A stretch of 64,000 nt of DNA from Delftia tsuruhatensis NBRC 16741 (GTDB lineage: Bacteria > Pseudomonadota > Gammaproteobacteria > Burkholderiales > Burkholderiaceae_C): contig NZ_BCTO01000048.1 in the NCBI RefSeq assembly GCF_001571325.1, positions 24,786 to 88,785 of the forward strand, given 5' to 3'. Below, piece by piece: positions 16,990 to 25,190 of the stretch. Both the position numbers and the translations under genes were made by a program. How positions within the stretch are numbered: position 1 is the first letter of the stretch; each line of letters begins with the position of its first letter. The notes under the pieces are model-generated. The model was not told the DNA's origin and searched no databases. It saw nothing but the letters and a program-made list of their open reading frames with translations.

Positions 16990-18480
16990 ATGTCCATGCA
17001 CTTCTTCCCACGCGCCCTGTGTGCGCTGGCCGCCAGCCTGGTGCTGGCGGGCTGCTCCCTCGCCCCGGTCCACCAGCGTCCGCAGGCGCCCATTCCCACG
17101 CAATGGCCGCAGCAGGATGCCGCGCCCGTGCTGTCCTCGTCGGCGGCCACGCTGGACTGGAACAGCTTCATCGCCGACCGCCAGCTGCGCCAGCTGGTGG
17201 ACCTGGCCCAGGCCCACAACCGCGACCTGCGCCAGACCCTGCTCAACGTGGAGGCGGCACGCGCCCTGTACCAGGTGCAGCGCGCCGACCGCCTGCCGGG
17301 CGTGGGCCTGCAGGGCGGCGGCACGCGCCAGCGCCTGCCGGGCGACATGAATGCCACGGGCCAGCCCCAGGTGCAGGGCAGCTGGCAGGCCGGCCTGGGG
17401 CTGGCCGCCTTCGAGCTGGACCTGTTCGGCCGCGTGCGCAACCTGTCCGAAGCCGCCCTGGGCGAGTACCTGGCCACCGAAGAGGCCGCGCGCGCCGCCC
17501 GCATCAGCCTGGGCGCCGAAGTGGTCCAGGCCTACCTGTCCCGCGACGGGGCCCTGCGCCGGCTGCAACTGGCGCAGCGCACGCTGCAAAGCCGTGAATC
17601 CTCGCTGCGCCTGAGCGCGCAGCGGCGCCAGGCGGGCACGGCCACGGCCCTGGACCACCAGGACGCCCTGGGCCTGGCCGCCCAGGCCCGCGCCGACGTG
17701 GAGCGCAGCGAACGCGAGCTGCGCCAGGCCGGCAACGCCCTGCTGCTGCTGACGGGCGTGGAGGATCTGACGCCGTACCTGTCCGCACAGTCGTCCCAAC
17801 CGTCCCAACCATCCGATGTGCCCCTGCTGCTGCAGGACCTGTCGGCCGGCACGCCTTCCGAACTGCTCATCCACCGGCCCGACATCCAGGCGGCCGAGCA
17901 CCGGCTGCGCGCGCGCAGCGCGGACATTGGTGCGGCGCGCGCGGCCTTCTTCCCGCGCATCTCGCTCACCGGCTTCCTGGGATCGTCCAGCGCCGATCTG
18001 TCCGACCTGTTCCGCCCGGGCCAGCGCGCCTGGTCGTTCACTCCCCAGGTCACGCTGCCCCTCTTCGACGGCGGGCGCAACCGCGCCAACCTCGACCTGG
18101 CCGTGCTGCGCAAGGACATGGCCGTGGCAGCCTACGAGCAGGCCATCCAGACCGCCTTCCGCGAAGTGGCCGACGCCCTGGCCGCCACCGACACGCTGCG
18201 CCGCGAGGAAGCCGCGCGCCTGGCGCTGCGCGACAGCAGCCGCGAAAGCCTGCGTCTGGCGCAGGCCCGTTACCAGGCGGGGGTGGACGACCATCTGCGC
18301 TACCTGGACGCACAGCGCAACGCCTTCGCCAATGAAAGCGCCTACATCGATACCGTGACCCAGCGGCAGTTGGCGCTGGCCCAGCTGTTCCGCGTGCTGG
18401 GCGGCAGCTGGACGGCGCCGCCGCCTCACAGCGCCCCGAACACCTCCGGCAAGGCCGCATCGCGCGGCATGCCGCCATAG
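16990..18480 (+). CDS. RND efflux outer-membrane channel lipoprotein (OprM/NodT family)
   Basis: A 496 aa TolC-like factor. Lipobox LVLAGC gives the lipid anchor at C22. Two OEP repeats are recognised, with RADRLPGVGLQGGG and GARAAFFPRISLTG-like signatures (here GAARAAFFPRISLTGFLG) and the LPLFDGGRNRANLDLA turn. It begins 5 bp after the pump stop, third in the operon. The last 18 codons (PPHSAPNTSGKAASRGMPP region) lie inside the 3' end of the convergent dsbG gene. This tail is not conserved in the family as far as I know, and may exist only because the original stop was lost. Confidence 0.93.
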   Translation: MSMHFFPRALCALAASLVLAGCSLAPVHQRPQAPIPTQWPQQDAAPVLSSSAATLDWNSFIADRQLRQLVDLAQAHNRDLRQTLLNVEAARALYQVQRADRLPGVGLQGGGTRQRLPGDMNATGQPQVQGSWQAGLGLAAFELDLFGRVRNLSEAALGEYLATEEAARAARISLGAEVVQAYLSRDGALRRLQLAQRTLQSRESSLRLSAQRRQAGTATALDHQDALGLAAQARADVERSERELRQAGNALLLLTGVEDLTPYLSAQSSQPSQPSDVPLLLQDLSAGTPSELLIHRPDIQAAEHRLRARSADIGAARAAFFPRISLTGFLGSSSADLSDLFRPGQRAWSFTPQVTLPLFDGGRNRANLDLAVLRKDMAVAAYEQAIQTAFREVADALAATDTLRREEAARLALRDSSRESLRLAQARYQAGVDDHLRYLDAQRNAFANESAYIDTVTQRQLALAQLFRVLGGSWTAPPPHSAPNTSGKAASRGMPP

Positions 18481-19028
18481 CTCTTGGTGCCGCCCTGGCT
18501 GTCGATCACCACGATGCCCGGCGTGCCACGGAAGCCCAGGGACATCATCAGCTTGCGGTGGGCCTCCAGCGTCTTGCGCACGTCGGGGCTGACGCTGAAG
18601 GCGGGCGCTATGCCGCCCTGGGCGGACTTCTTCTCGTGCTCCATCAGTGCGGCCGCGCGGTCCGGGGCCTGCAGGATGGCGGCGGCCTTGGCCGGGCTGT
18701 CGTCCCGGATCACGCCCACCAGGATGTGGCGCAGCTGCACCTTGCCTGCGTCCACCCAGGGGCGTGCGGCCTCCCAGAACTTGTGGCAGTACTTGCAGTT
18801 GGGGTCGGTGAAGGTATAGATCACGCGCGGCGCATCGGCCTTGCCGTCGGGCACCCAGGTGGAGGTCTCCAGCTGCGCCTGCACGGTGTCGCCCGCCGGC
18901 TTGGCGGCCTGGGCCTTGGCCTGGGGGGGCTGGGCCGTGGCAGGGCCTTCTGCGGCCGTGGCCCATCCCGCCGCCAGAAAGAGGCTGGCAGCCATGCCTG
19001 CAAAAAGGACGGTGCGTTGAAGATGCAT
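18426..19028 (-). CDS. dsbG: DsbG-like periplasmic thiol-disulfide protein
   Basis: A 200 aa secreted thioredoxin-fold protein. A signal peptide (residues 1-26, ending ATAA) is followed by a Gln/Ala linker and then a DsbG catalytic domain: TFTDPNCKYCHKFWEAARPW with the redox pair C78/C81, LRHILVGVI, and the cis-Pro loop GTPGIVV. E. coli DsbG is 248 aa with an N-terminal dimerisation domain; that domain is mostly missing here. The active site is CKYC rather than the CPYC of E. coli DsbG. The ATG at 19028 has AGGAG upstream. The 3' end overlaps the efflux channel gene by 55 bp on the opposite strand. Confidence 0.87.
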   Translation of the reverse strand: MHLQRTVLFAGMAASLFLAAGWATAAEGPATAQPPQAKAQAAKPAGDTVQAQLETSTWVPDGKADAPRVIYTFTDPNCKYCHKFWEAARPWVDAGKVQLRHILVGVIRDDSPAKAAAILQAPDRAAALMEHEKKSAQGGIAPAFSVSPDVRKTLEAHRKLMMSLGFRGTPGIVVIDSQGGTKSYGGMPRDAALPEVFGAL

Positions 19029-19395
19029 GGGAACTCCTTGAAACGGTTGAATGAATGAGGGTGCGGCGCTGCGCGGCAAGCGTGCAACGCCTGGTGCTGT
19101 GGCCACAGCGGCGGACGGTGTGAGTCGGAGTGCATCCGCCGCGTTCCATCGGTCCAGGAAATCGCTTGCGGCAATCTCTTACACGACGGCCGACCGACCA
19201 CACGCCGTTTCCGCCGCGTTGCAGCCCATGGGCTTCGCACGCCGCTGATTGTCATTGACACCCTTGCAGATGCTGCGCATCGGCGCTGGGCAGTCGTCAT
19301 TGCAGACAGCCAGGGCGAGCGGGGCAGGGTGGAGGAGGGCTTGCGCCCGGCGCGGCAGGCAGTCTTGGAAGCGTGGGCCGGTCCCGCCTCCGTGC
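19029..19395. other. 367 bp without a supported gene, between dsbG and fecR
   Basis: Both flanking genes are on the minus strand, so this is the upstream region of dsbG and the downstream region of fecR. In Fec-type loci a TonB-dependent receptor gene would follow fecR; none starts here. A 65-codon plus-strand frame at 19051-19248 has no family features. I see no clear terminator. Confidence 0.5.
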
Positions 19396-20523
19396 TCAGG
19401 GCGCAGCGGCAATCTCGGTCTGGCCATCGGGCCCGGCCACCAGAGTGACGGGCAGGATCTGGGCCAGCATGCGTGCGAACTCGGCGGGGCGGCTGGCCTG
19501 GTAGGTGCCGCCAATGCGCAGAGCCGCCACGGCCGGGTCGTGCACTACCAGGCCGGTCGGCCCGTAGCGCTCCAGTTCCACCAGGGCGTCGGCCAGGGGC
19601 GTGTTCTCGAAGCGGATCAGTCCCTTGCGCCACAGCGCAATGCTGCCGGGCGCCACAGCCGACACCGGACCGAGCACGCCTGCAGGCGACACGCTCAGGG
19701 CCTGGCCAGCGACCAGGTCGGCAGGCGTTGCCGCGCCTTGCGCACCGGCCACGCGCACATGGCCTTCCTGCACGGCCACCTGGGCGCTGCCCGCCTCCAT
19801 GCCCGTGGCGCGATAGCGCACGGAAAACCGCGTGCCGCCCACGGTGACGCGCGCCGGGCCGGCCAGCACATGAAAGGGCCTGGCACTGTCGGGTGCCACG
19901 GCAAACAGGATCTGCCCTTGCGTGATGCGCACCTCGCGCCGGTCGCGGTACAGAGTTACCTGCGCCTGGGTATCGGCATCCAGGGACAGTGCGGTGCCAT
20001 CCGGCAAGGTGATGGTCCTGACCTGGCCGCGTGGGGTCAGGTGGCTGCTGGTGAAGGTGGGCTGCTGCTGCCACTGGTGCCAGCCCACGCCCACGCCCAC
20101 GGCCAGGGCCACCGTGCAGCACAGGGCCGCCAGGGCAGGTCGCGGCAGCAGGGGGGACCAGCTCCAGCCTTGGCGCTCTTCGGAGGACGGGCGCTGCGAG
20201 GCCGGTTCCGGGTGTGCGTGAGGCACTGACTGCGAGCGCCGGCGTGCCTGCTCCGCGCGCAGGCGCGCCACCTGTTCGGGGGGAATGGACCGCGCTGCCG
20301 CCAGGCTCTGGCCCAGGTGGCGCAAGGCGGCCTCGTGCGCCGTGCTGGCCGCCAGCCATTCGGTGAATTCGGCTTCTTCCTCGGCGGTCAGGCCTTGCTC
20401 CATGCGCGTGTGCCAGTCGGCCGCAGCGAGGTCGATGGGGTTTTGCCCGCGGAAGAACTCTTCCAGTTCGCGCACCTGCGCAGCCTTGTCCAGGGGCGCG
20501 GTGCAGGAGCGGTGGCGGCGCAT
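19396..20523 (-). CDS. FecR-family anti-sigma/sigma regulator without neighbouring sigma factor
   Basis: Inner-membrane signal protein that normally passes a signal from a TonB receptor to an ECF sigma factor. The 375 aa protein has an N-terminal cytoplasmic DUF4880-like part (DWHTRMEQGLTAEEEAEFTE, then HEAALRHL), one membrane helix at about 128-148, a periplasmic FecR domain (LTPRGQVRTITLPDGT, GTRFSVRY) and a C-terminal secretin/TonB-short-like end (RFENTPLADALVELERY). Unusually, neither a fecI sigma gene nor a receptor gene flanks it; an MCP gene ends 18 bp upstream on the same strand. The start at 20523 is the longest plausible. Confidence 0.88.
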   Translation of the reverse strand: MRRHRSCTAPLDKAAQVRELEEFFRGQNPIDLAAADWHTRMEQGLTAEEEAEFTEWLAASTAHEAALRHLGQSLAAARSIPPEQVARLRAEQARRRSQSVPHAHPEPASQRPSSEERQGWSWSPLLPRPALAALCCTVALAVGVGVGWHQWQQQPTFTSSHLTPRGQVRTITLPDGTALSLDADTQAQVTLYRDRREVRITQGQILFAVAPDSARPFHVLAGPARVTVGGTRFSVRYRATGMEAGSAQVAVQEGHVRVAGAQGAATPADLVAGQALSVSPAGVLGPVSAVAPGSIALWRKGLIRFENTPLADALVELERYGPTGLVVHDPAVAALRIGGTYQASRPAEFARMLAQILPVTLVAGPDGQTEIAAAP

Positions 20524-20541
20524 GCGTGCGGCTTGCCGGTT

Positions 20542-22305
20542 TCAGAAGCTGGTCCAGTCCTGCGATTCGGCGGACGGCTTGGTCGCAGCCAGGCGTGCAG
20601 GGCTTGCAGGGCGCGCGCCAGCTGCGGGTCGTGCCGGTGCCGGCCTGGCCGGCGCCAGCGCAGATGCCGTGGCCGTGCGCGTGGGCACGGACGCCGGCAG
20701 CGGCGCCTGCAAACGCGGCTGTTGTGCCGCGCCACCCTGGTCGCCCAGGCGGAAGATGGCCACGGCCTGCACCAGGCGCTGGGCCTGGGACTTGAGGCTG
20801 GAGGCCGCCGCCGCGCTTTCTTCCACCAGCGAGGCGTTTTGCTGCGTGACCTGGTCCATCTGGCTCATGGCCTGTCCGACCTGGGCCACGCCGGCGCTTT
20901 GCTCGTCGCTGGCATTGCTGATCTCGCCCATGAGGTCGGTCACGCGCTGTATGGATTGCAGCACCTCGGCCATGGTGGCGCCGGCCTGGTCGGCCAGCTC
21001 CGCGCCCTGGCTGACGCGCGTGGCGCTGTCAGTGATGAGCTGCTTGATCTCGCGGGCGGCCTGCGCGCTGCGCTGGGCCAGGGTGCGGACCTCGGCGGCC
21101 ACCACGGCAAAGCCCTTGCCCTGTTCACCGGCGCGAGCGGCTTCGACGGCGGCATTGAGGGCGAGGATGTTGGTCTGGAAGGCGATGGAGTCGATCACGC
21201 CCACGATGTCGCCGATCTGGCGCGAGCTGGCATGGATGTCCTGCATGGCGCCGACGACTTCCTGCACCACGGTGCCGCCCTTGACCGCCACCTGGCTGGC
21301 TCCGAGCGCGAGCTGGTTGACCTGGCGCGCGTTGTCCGCGTTCTGCTGCACGGTGGAGGACAGCTCGTCCATGGAGGCTGCGGTTTCCTGCAGCGCGCTG
21401 GCCTGCTGCTCGGTGCGGCGGCTCAGGTCGGCATTGCCCTTGGCGATCTGCTCGCTGGCCACGGCCACGCTGTCGGCGTTGTTGCGCACGTCGCTGACCA
21501 CGCTGGCCAGGCTCTGGTGCATGGCGTTGAGCGAGGCCTGCACGCTGCCGGCGGGCGCTTCGCTGCGCAGCAGTCCGGGGTCGAGGTTGCCGTCGGCGAT
21601 CTGGCGGGCGACCTCGCCCAGCTGGGCCGGCTCGGCGCCCAGCGCGCGTGTCAGGCCGCGTGCGATCAGCCGGCCCATGAGCAGGGCCAGCACGAAGGCG
21701 ACCGCGCTCATGCCGATCTGCATGTTGCGTTGCTGCACATAGGACTGCGTTGCCTGCTCCACCATGACCTGGGCGTGCTGGCGCGTGAGCCGGCTGTACT
21801 CGTCGGTGGCCGCGATCAGCTGGGCCAGCAGCGGCCGGCACTCGCTGTTCATCTTGGCAATGGCCTCGTCCCGTTGCTGGCGCAGCGCCAGCGCGACGAT
21901 GTCCAGCGCCACCGGGCCGTAGCGCTGCTCTATCTGGTCGATGCGGGCGACCAGGGCGCGTGCCTCCTCACCCACCCCGGGCGCGGCCACCAGGGCCATG
22001 AGCTGGTCCAGCCGGTTCTTGACCTCGGCATGGGCGGCGTACACGGCCGCTTTTTCCAGCTCCAGGTCGGCTGGCGTGTTCACCAGCACCAGGTTGCGCG
22101 CCGCGATGGCACGGCTGTCCACGGCTGCGCGCACCTGTTCGGCCAGTTGGGCACGGGCGTTCACGCCATCGACGAACCGGGTCAGGTTGCGGTTGGCATC
22201 GTCCAGCGCCTGCAGAGCGGATACGGAAACCAGCGCGACCAGCAGAGCCAGGGCGGTGAAGGCGGCGTAGAGCTTGGTCTTGACGGTCCAGGTGCGGAGA
22301 TTCAT
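20542..22305 (-). CDS. Methyl-accepting chemotaxis protein with CheR tether pentapeptide
   Basis: A 587 aa chemoreceptor of the Tar/Tsr class. TM1 at about 12-32, a four-helix-bundle periplasmic sensor of about 150 residues, TM2 near 195-215, HAMP, then the signalling domain with the hairpin tip IAFQTNILALNAAVEAARAG. A Pro/Ala-rich linker leads to the C-terminal DWTSF, which matches the xWxxF pentapeptide that docks CheR/CheB in major chemoreceptors. The ATG at 22305 is used because MNLRTWTVKTKL is typical and GGAAA precedes it. Ligand unknown. An AT-rich inverted repeat lies upstream. Confidence 0.95.
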   Translation of the reverse strand: MNLRTWTVKTKLYAAFTALALLVALVSVSALQALDDANRNLTRFVDGVNARAQLAEQVRAAVDSRAIAARNLVLVNTPADLELEKAAVYAAHAEVKNRLDQLMALVAAPGVGEEARALVARIDQIEQRYGPVALDIVALALRQQRDEAIAKMNSECRPLLAQLIAATDEYSRLTRQHAQVMVEQATQSYVQQRNMQIGMSAVAFVLALLMGRLIARGLTRALGAEPAQLGEVARQIADGNLDPGLLRSEAPAGSVQASLNAMHQSLASVVSDVRNNADSVAVASEQIAKGNADLSRRTEQQASALQETAASMDELSSTVQQNADNARQVNQLALGASQVAVKGGTVVQEVVGAMQDIHASSRQIGDIVGVIDSIAFQTNILALNAAVEAARAGEQGKGFAVVAAEVRTLAQRSAQAAREIKQLITDSATRVSQGAELADQAGATMAEVLQSIQRVTDLMGEISNASDEQSAGVAQVGQAMSQMDQVTQQNASLVEESAAAASSLKSQAQRLVQAVAIFRLGDQGGAAQQPRLQAPLPASVPTRTATASALAPARPAPARPAAGARPASPARLAATKPSAESQDWTSF

Positions 22306-22338
22306 GGCGCTTTCCAGGTAGATGGTGCAAGTATCAGT

Positions 22339-22372
22339 TTTTATCAAAGAATAAGTGATTAATTTGATAAAA
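22339..22372. promoter_or_regulatory. AT-rich inverted repeat between the MCP gene and cobG
   Basis: TTTTATCAAA (22339-22348) and TTTGATAAAA (22363-22372) form a perfect 10-bp-arm inverted repeat with a 14-bp spacer. It is 34 bp upstream of the MCP start and about 180 bp upstream of cobG, in the only AT-rich stretch of this intergenic region. It looks like a regulator binding site in the MCP promoter. Confidence 0.5.
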
Positions 22373-22550
22373 GCCCTTTGAAAATTGTTAAATTTCCATG
22401 AGAAGTGACAAATTCAGACGAGGCATCGGTTCAGCGTCACCGCTGCGCTTCCCATGCAGGCTGGATCAACAAAGCCCGCATTTCTTGAACGCCTGCGGGT
22501 GCTGCCCCTGCGGGACAGGCTGCGTCGGCGCTACAGTCGGTCCCCATCCC

Positions 22551-23801
22551 ATGCATACCCCTCCCCACATACAAGGCTGGTGCCCCGGCGCCTGGCAGCC
22601 CATGGCCTCCGGCGATGGGCTGGTGGTGCGCGTGCGCCCGCCGCTGGGGCGGTTGACGGTGGTCCAGGCGCGGCGCCTGGCGCGCCTGGCCCTGGTGCAT
22701 GGCAGTGGCGTGCTGGAGCTGTCCAGCCGCGCCAATGTGCAGCTGCGCGGCATTGCACCCGGTCGGCACGCCGCCGTGCTGCGCGCCCTGGCGGCCGTGG
22801 GACTGCTGGACGCCGACGCGGGCCGCGAGCGCCGCCGCAACCTGGTGATCGACCCGCTGTGCCGGCCGCAGGAGGCTGTCCATGCGCTGGGCCAGGCCCT
22901 GCAGCAGGCGCTGGATGCGGCCGACGACCTGGCCGGCCTGCCCGCCAAGTTCGGCTGGTCGGTGGAAGGCGCGCCGGGCCGGCTGGCCGGCGTGTCCGCC
23001 GATATCCGCCTGCAGCGCACCTCTACCGGCTGGCAGGTGCAGCCCGATGGACGGCAGCAGGCGCTGGCCGTGGCCGACGCGGACCAGGCCGTGGCCGCAG
23101 GCCTGGCGCTGGCGCGCTGGTTTGCCGGTCAGGCCGTCCTTCGCCGCGCCCAGGGCTTGCGGCCCGGGCGCATGGCCGCGGTGGCGGCGCAACTGCAGCC
23201 GCCCCCGGGACTGGACTGGGTGGAGACAGAAACCCCGGCCCACGGCGAAGGACCGGCGCCCGGTGCCGTGCCCGGCGTGGGCTGGCTGTTGGGCGCGCCG
23301 CTGGGCCGCTTGCCGGCCGTGGCGCTGGCGCGGCTGCTGCGCGCCTTGCCTGAGCAGGCCTTTTTGCGTGTCACGCCCTGGCGCATGCTGCTGGTGGAAG
23401 ACCAAGACGCGGAAGCTGGCGCCGCCATGCCCCGCTGGTGGGCGGCTGCAGGGCTGGACAGCGCCGCTGACTGGATCACCCACGCCCATGACCCGCGCCT
23501 GCGCGTATCCGCCTGTACCGGCGCGCCGGGCTGCACCCAGGCCCTGGGTCCCACGCAGACATTGGCGCTGGAGCTGGCGCCGCAGGTGCCGCCCGGCGCG
23601 CACCTGCATGTGACCGGATGCGCCAAGGGCTGCGCGCGGCAGGCGCCGGCCACGGTGGTGCTGCGGGCAGAAGGTGAAGACGAGGGCGAAGGCCCCGTCT
23701 ATTCCGTAGTGCGCCACGGCCGTGCCGGGGATAGGGCGCAGGAGCAGCGGACCCTGGCCTCGGTGCGAGACAATCCGGGATTGCTGTTTTCAAAAGAATA
23801 A
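22551..23801 (+). CDS. cobG: Precorrin-3B synthase CobG
   Basis: Oxygen-dependent enzyme that converts precorrin-3A to precorrin-3B, the marker step of aerobic cobalamin synthesis. The 416 aa product has the two ferredoxin-like halves of the sulfite/nitrite reductase family. Fe-S cluster cysteines are visible in ACTGAPGC (C-x5-C) and TGCAKGC (C-x3-C) near the C-terminus. GDGLVVRVRPPLGRL and LSSRANVQLRGI are family signatures. The ATG at 22551 is chosen because the conserved GWCPGAW follows nine residues later; no strong Shine-Dalgarno is seen. Its TAA overlaps the cobH ATG by one base. I found no cobalamin riboswitch B12-box upstream. Confidence 0.92.
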   Translation: MHTPPHIQGWCPGAWQPMASGDGLVVRVRPPLGRLTVVQARRLARLALVHGSGVLELSSRANVQLRGIAPGRHAAVLRALAAVGLLDADAGRERRRNLVIDPLCRPQEAVHALGQALQQALDAADDLAGLPAKFGWSVEGAPGRLAGVSADIRLQRTSTGWQVQPDGRQQALAVADADQAVAAGLALARWFAGQAVLRRAQGLRPGRMAAVAAQLQPPPGLDWVETETPAHGEGPAPGAVPGVGWLLGAPLGRLPAVALARLLRALPEQAFLRVTPWRMLLVEDQDAEAGAAMPRWWAAAGLDSAADWITHAHDPRLRVSACTGAPGCTQALGPTQTLALELAPQVPPGAHLHVTGCAKGCARQAPATVVLRAEGEDEGEGPVYSVVRHGRAGDRAQEQRTLASVRDNPGLLFSKE

Positions 23802-24430
23802 TGCTGCACCGCTACGAAACCGATGGCGCCGAGATCTACCGGCAGTCCTTTGCCACCATCCGCCGCGAGGCGGCGCTGGAACGCTTCACGCCTGTCGAGG
23901 AACGCGTGGTGGTGCGCATGATCCACGCCGCCGGCCTGGTGGGGCTGGCCCCGCACGTGGCCTTCTCCCCCGGCATGGCCGAGGCCGCCGCGCAGGCCCT
24001 GCAAAACGGCGCGCCCGTGCTGTGCGACGTGCGCATGGTCAGCGAGGGCATCACGCGCTCGCGCCTGCCCGCCGCCAACCCCATCATCTGCACGCTGCAG
24101 GACGAGCGCGTGCCCGCGCTGGCCCGTGACATGGGCAATACGCGCAGCGCCGCTGCGCTGGAGCTGTGGCGCTCGCACCTGGCCGGCGCCGTGGTGGCCA
24201 TCGGCAATGCGCCCACGGCCCTGTTCCACCTGCTCAACATGCTGCAGGACCCGGCCTGCCCCCGGCCGGCCGCCATCATCGGCTGCCCCGTGGGCTTTGT
24301 GGGCGCCATGGAATCCAAGCAGGCGCTGATGCAGGACCTGCCCGTGCCCTGCATGGCCGTGCACGGCCGTCTGGGAGGCTCGGCCATTACCGTGGCCGCC
24401 ATCAACGCACTGGCCAGCCATGTCGAGTAG
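23801..24430 (+). CDS. cobH: Precorrin-8X methylmutase CobH
   Basis: Moves a methyl group from C-11 to C-12 of precorrin-8 to give hydrogenobyrinic acid. The 209 aa product carries the catalytic His in VRMIHAAG, the VLCDVRMVSEGI substrate loop, AIGNAPTALFHLL and IGCPVGFVGAMESK, all standard for CobH/CbiC. The start overlaps the cobG stop (TAATG). The end overlaps cobI by 11 nt. Confidence 0.96.
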   Translation: MLHRYETDGAEIYRQSFATIRREAALERFTPVEERVVVRMIHAAGLVGLAPHVAFSPGMAEAAAQALQNGAPVLCDVRMVSEGITRSRLPAANPIICTLQDERVPALARDMGNTRSAAALELWRSHLAGAVVAIGNAPTALFHLLNMLQDPACPRPAAIIGCPVGFVGAMESKQALMQDLPVPCMAVHGRLGGSAITVAAINALASHVE

Positions 24431-25190
24431 GCAGCCGCGTCCCAGCCAGGGCGGGCCCGGCATTGTCTGCGTGGGCCTGGGCCCGGGCGACCCCGAACTC
24501 ATGAGCGTCAAGGCCGACCGCCTGGTGCGCGGCGCCCGCCAGGTGGCGTTCTTCCGCAAGAAGGGCCGGCCCGGCAAGGCCCGCCAGCTGGTGGACGGCC
24601 TGCTGGCCCAAGGCGCTGCCGAGCACGCCATGGAATACCCGGTGACCACCGAGCTGCCCGTGGACAGCCCCGCCTATGTGGACCTGCTGGCGCGCTTCTA
24701 CGACGACTGGTGCCTGCGCCTGGAAGCGCTGGCGCAGACCGGGCAGGTGGTGGTGCTGTGCGAGGGCGACCCCTTCCTCTACGGCTCCTTCATGCATCTG
24801 TACACCCGGTTGCGCGAACGCGGCCAGGTGCCGCTGGACGTGGTGCCCGGCATCCCCGGCATGGTGGGCTGCTGGCACGCCACGGGCGAGCCCATCACCT
24901 GGGGCGACGACGTGCTCAGCGTGATGACCGGCACCCTGTCCGAAGACGAGCTGGTGCGCCGCATGCAGTCCGCCGAGGCCCTGGTGGTCATGAAGGTCGG
25001 CCGCAACCTGCCGCGCATCCGCCGCGCCCTGCAGCGCACGGGCCGGCTGGAGGCCGCCTGGCTGGTGCAGAACGGCACCACGGACAGCGAGCAGGTCGCG
25101 CGCCTGGGCGATGTGTCCGACGACGCCTGCCCCTATTTCGCCATCGTGCTCGTGCACGGCCAGGGCCGCCGCCCGGAGGCCGCATGGTGA
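24420..25190 (+). CDS. cobI: Precorrin-2 C20-methyltransferase CobI
   Basis: SAM-dependent methylation of precorrin-2 at C-20 to precorrin-3A. The 256 aa tetrapyrrole methylase has the glycine-rich VGLGPGDPELMSVKA N-terminus, CEGDPFLYGSFMHL and VVPGIPGM, typical of CobI/CbiL. The start lies inside the 3' end of cobH and the stop inside cobJ, a continuous coupled operon. Confidence 0.95.
   Translation: MSSRQPRPSQGGPGIVCVGLGPGDPELMSVKADRLVRGARQVAFFRKKGRPGKARQLVDGLLAQGAAEHAMEYPVTTELPVDSPAYVDLLARFYDDWCLRLEALAQTGQVVVLCEGDPFLYGSFMHLYTRLRERGQVPLDVVPGIPGMVGCWHATGEPITWGDDVLSVMTGTLSEDELVRRMQSAEALVVMKVGRNLPRIRRALQRTGRLEAAWLVQNGTTDSEQVARLGDVSDDACPYFAIVLVHGQGRRPEAAW

Noticed and set aside
14072..17011. 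A 979-codon minus-strand frame opposite the RND pump
   Set aside because: Same type of GC-driven shadow; the plus-strand pump is full length and conserved throughout.
19051..19248. 65-codon plus-strand frame between dsbG and fecR
   Set aside because: No Shine-Dalgarno, no family features and Ala/Arg/Ser-rich composition; probably chance.
22306..22550. Possible cobalamin riboswitch before cobG
   Set aside because: I looked for the B12-box (GCCAGGAGACC-like) and the conserved GCCACTG and found neither. Control of this cluster by a riboswitch is not supported here.
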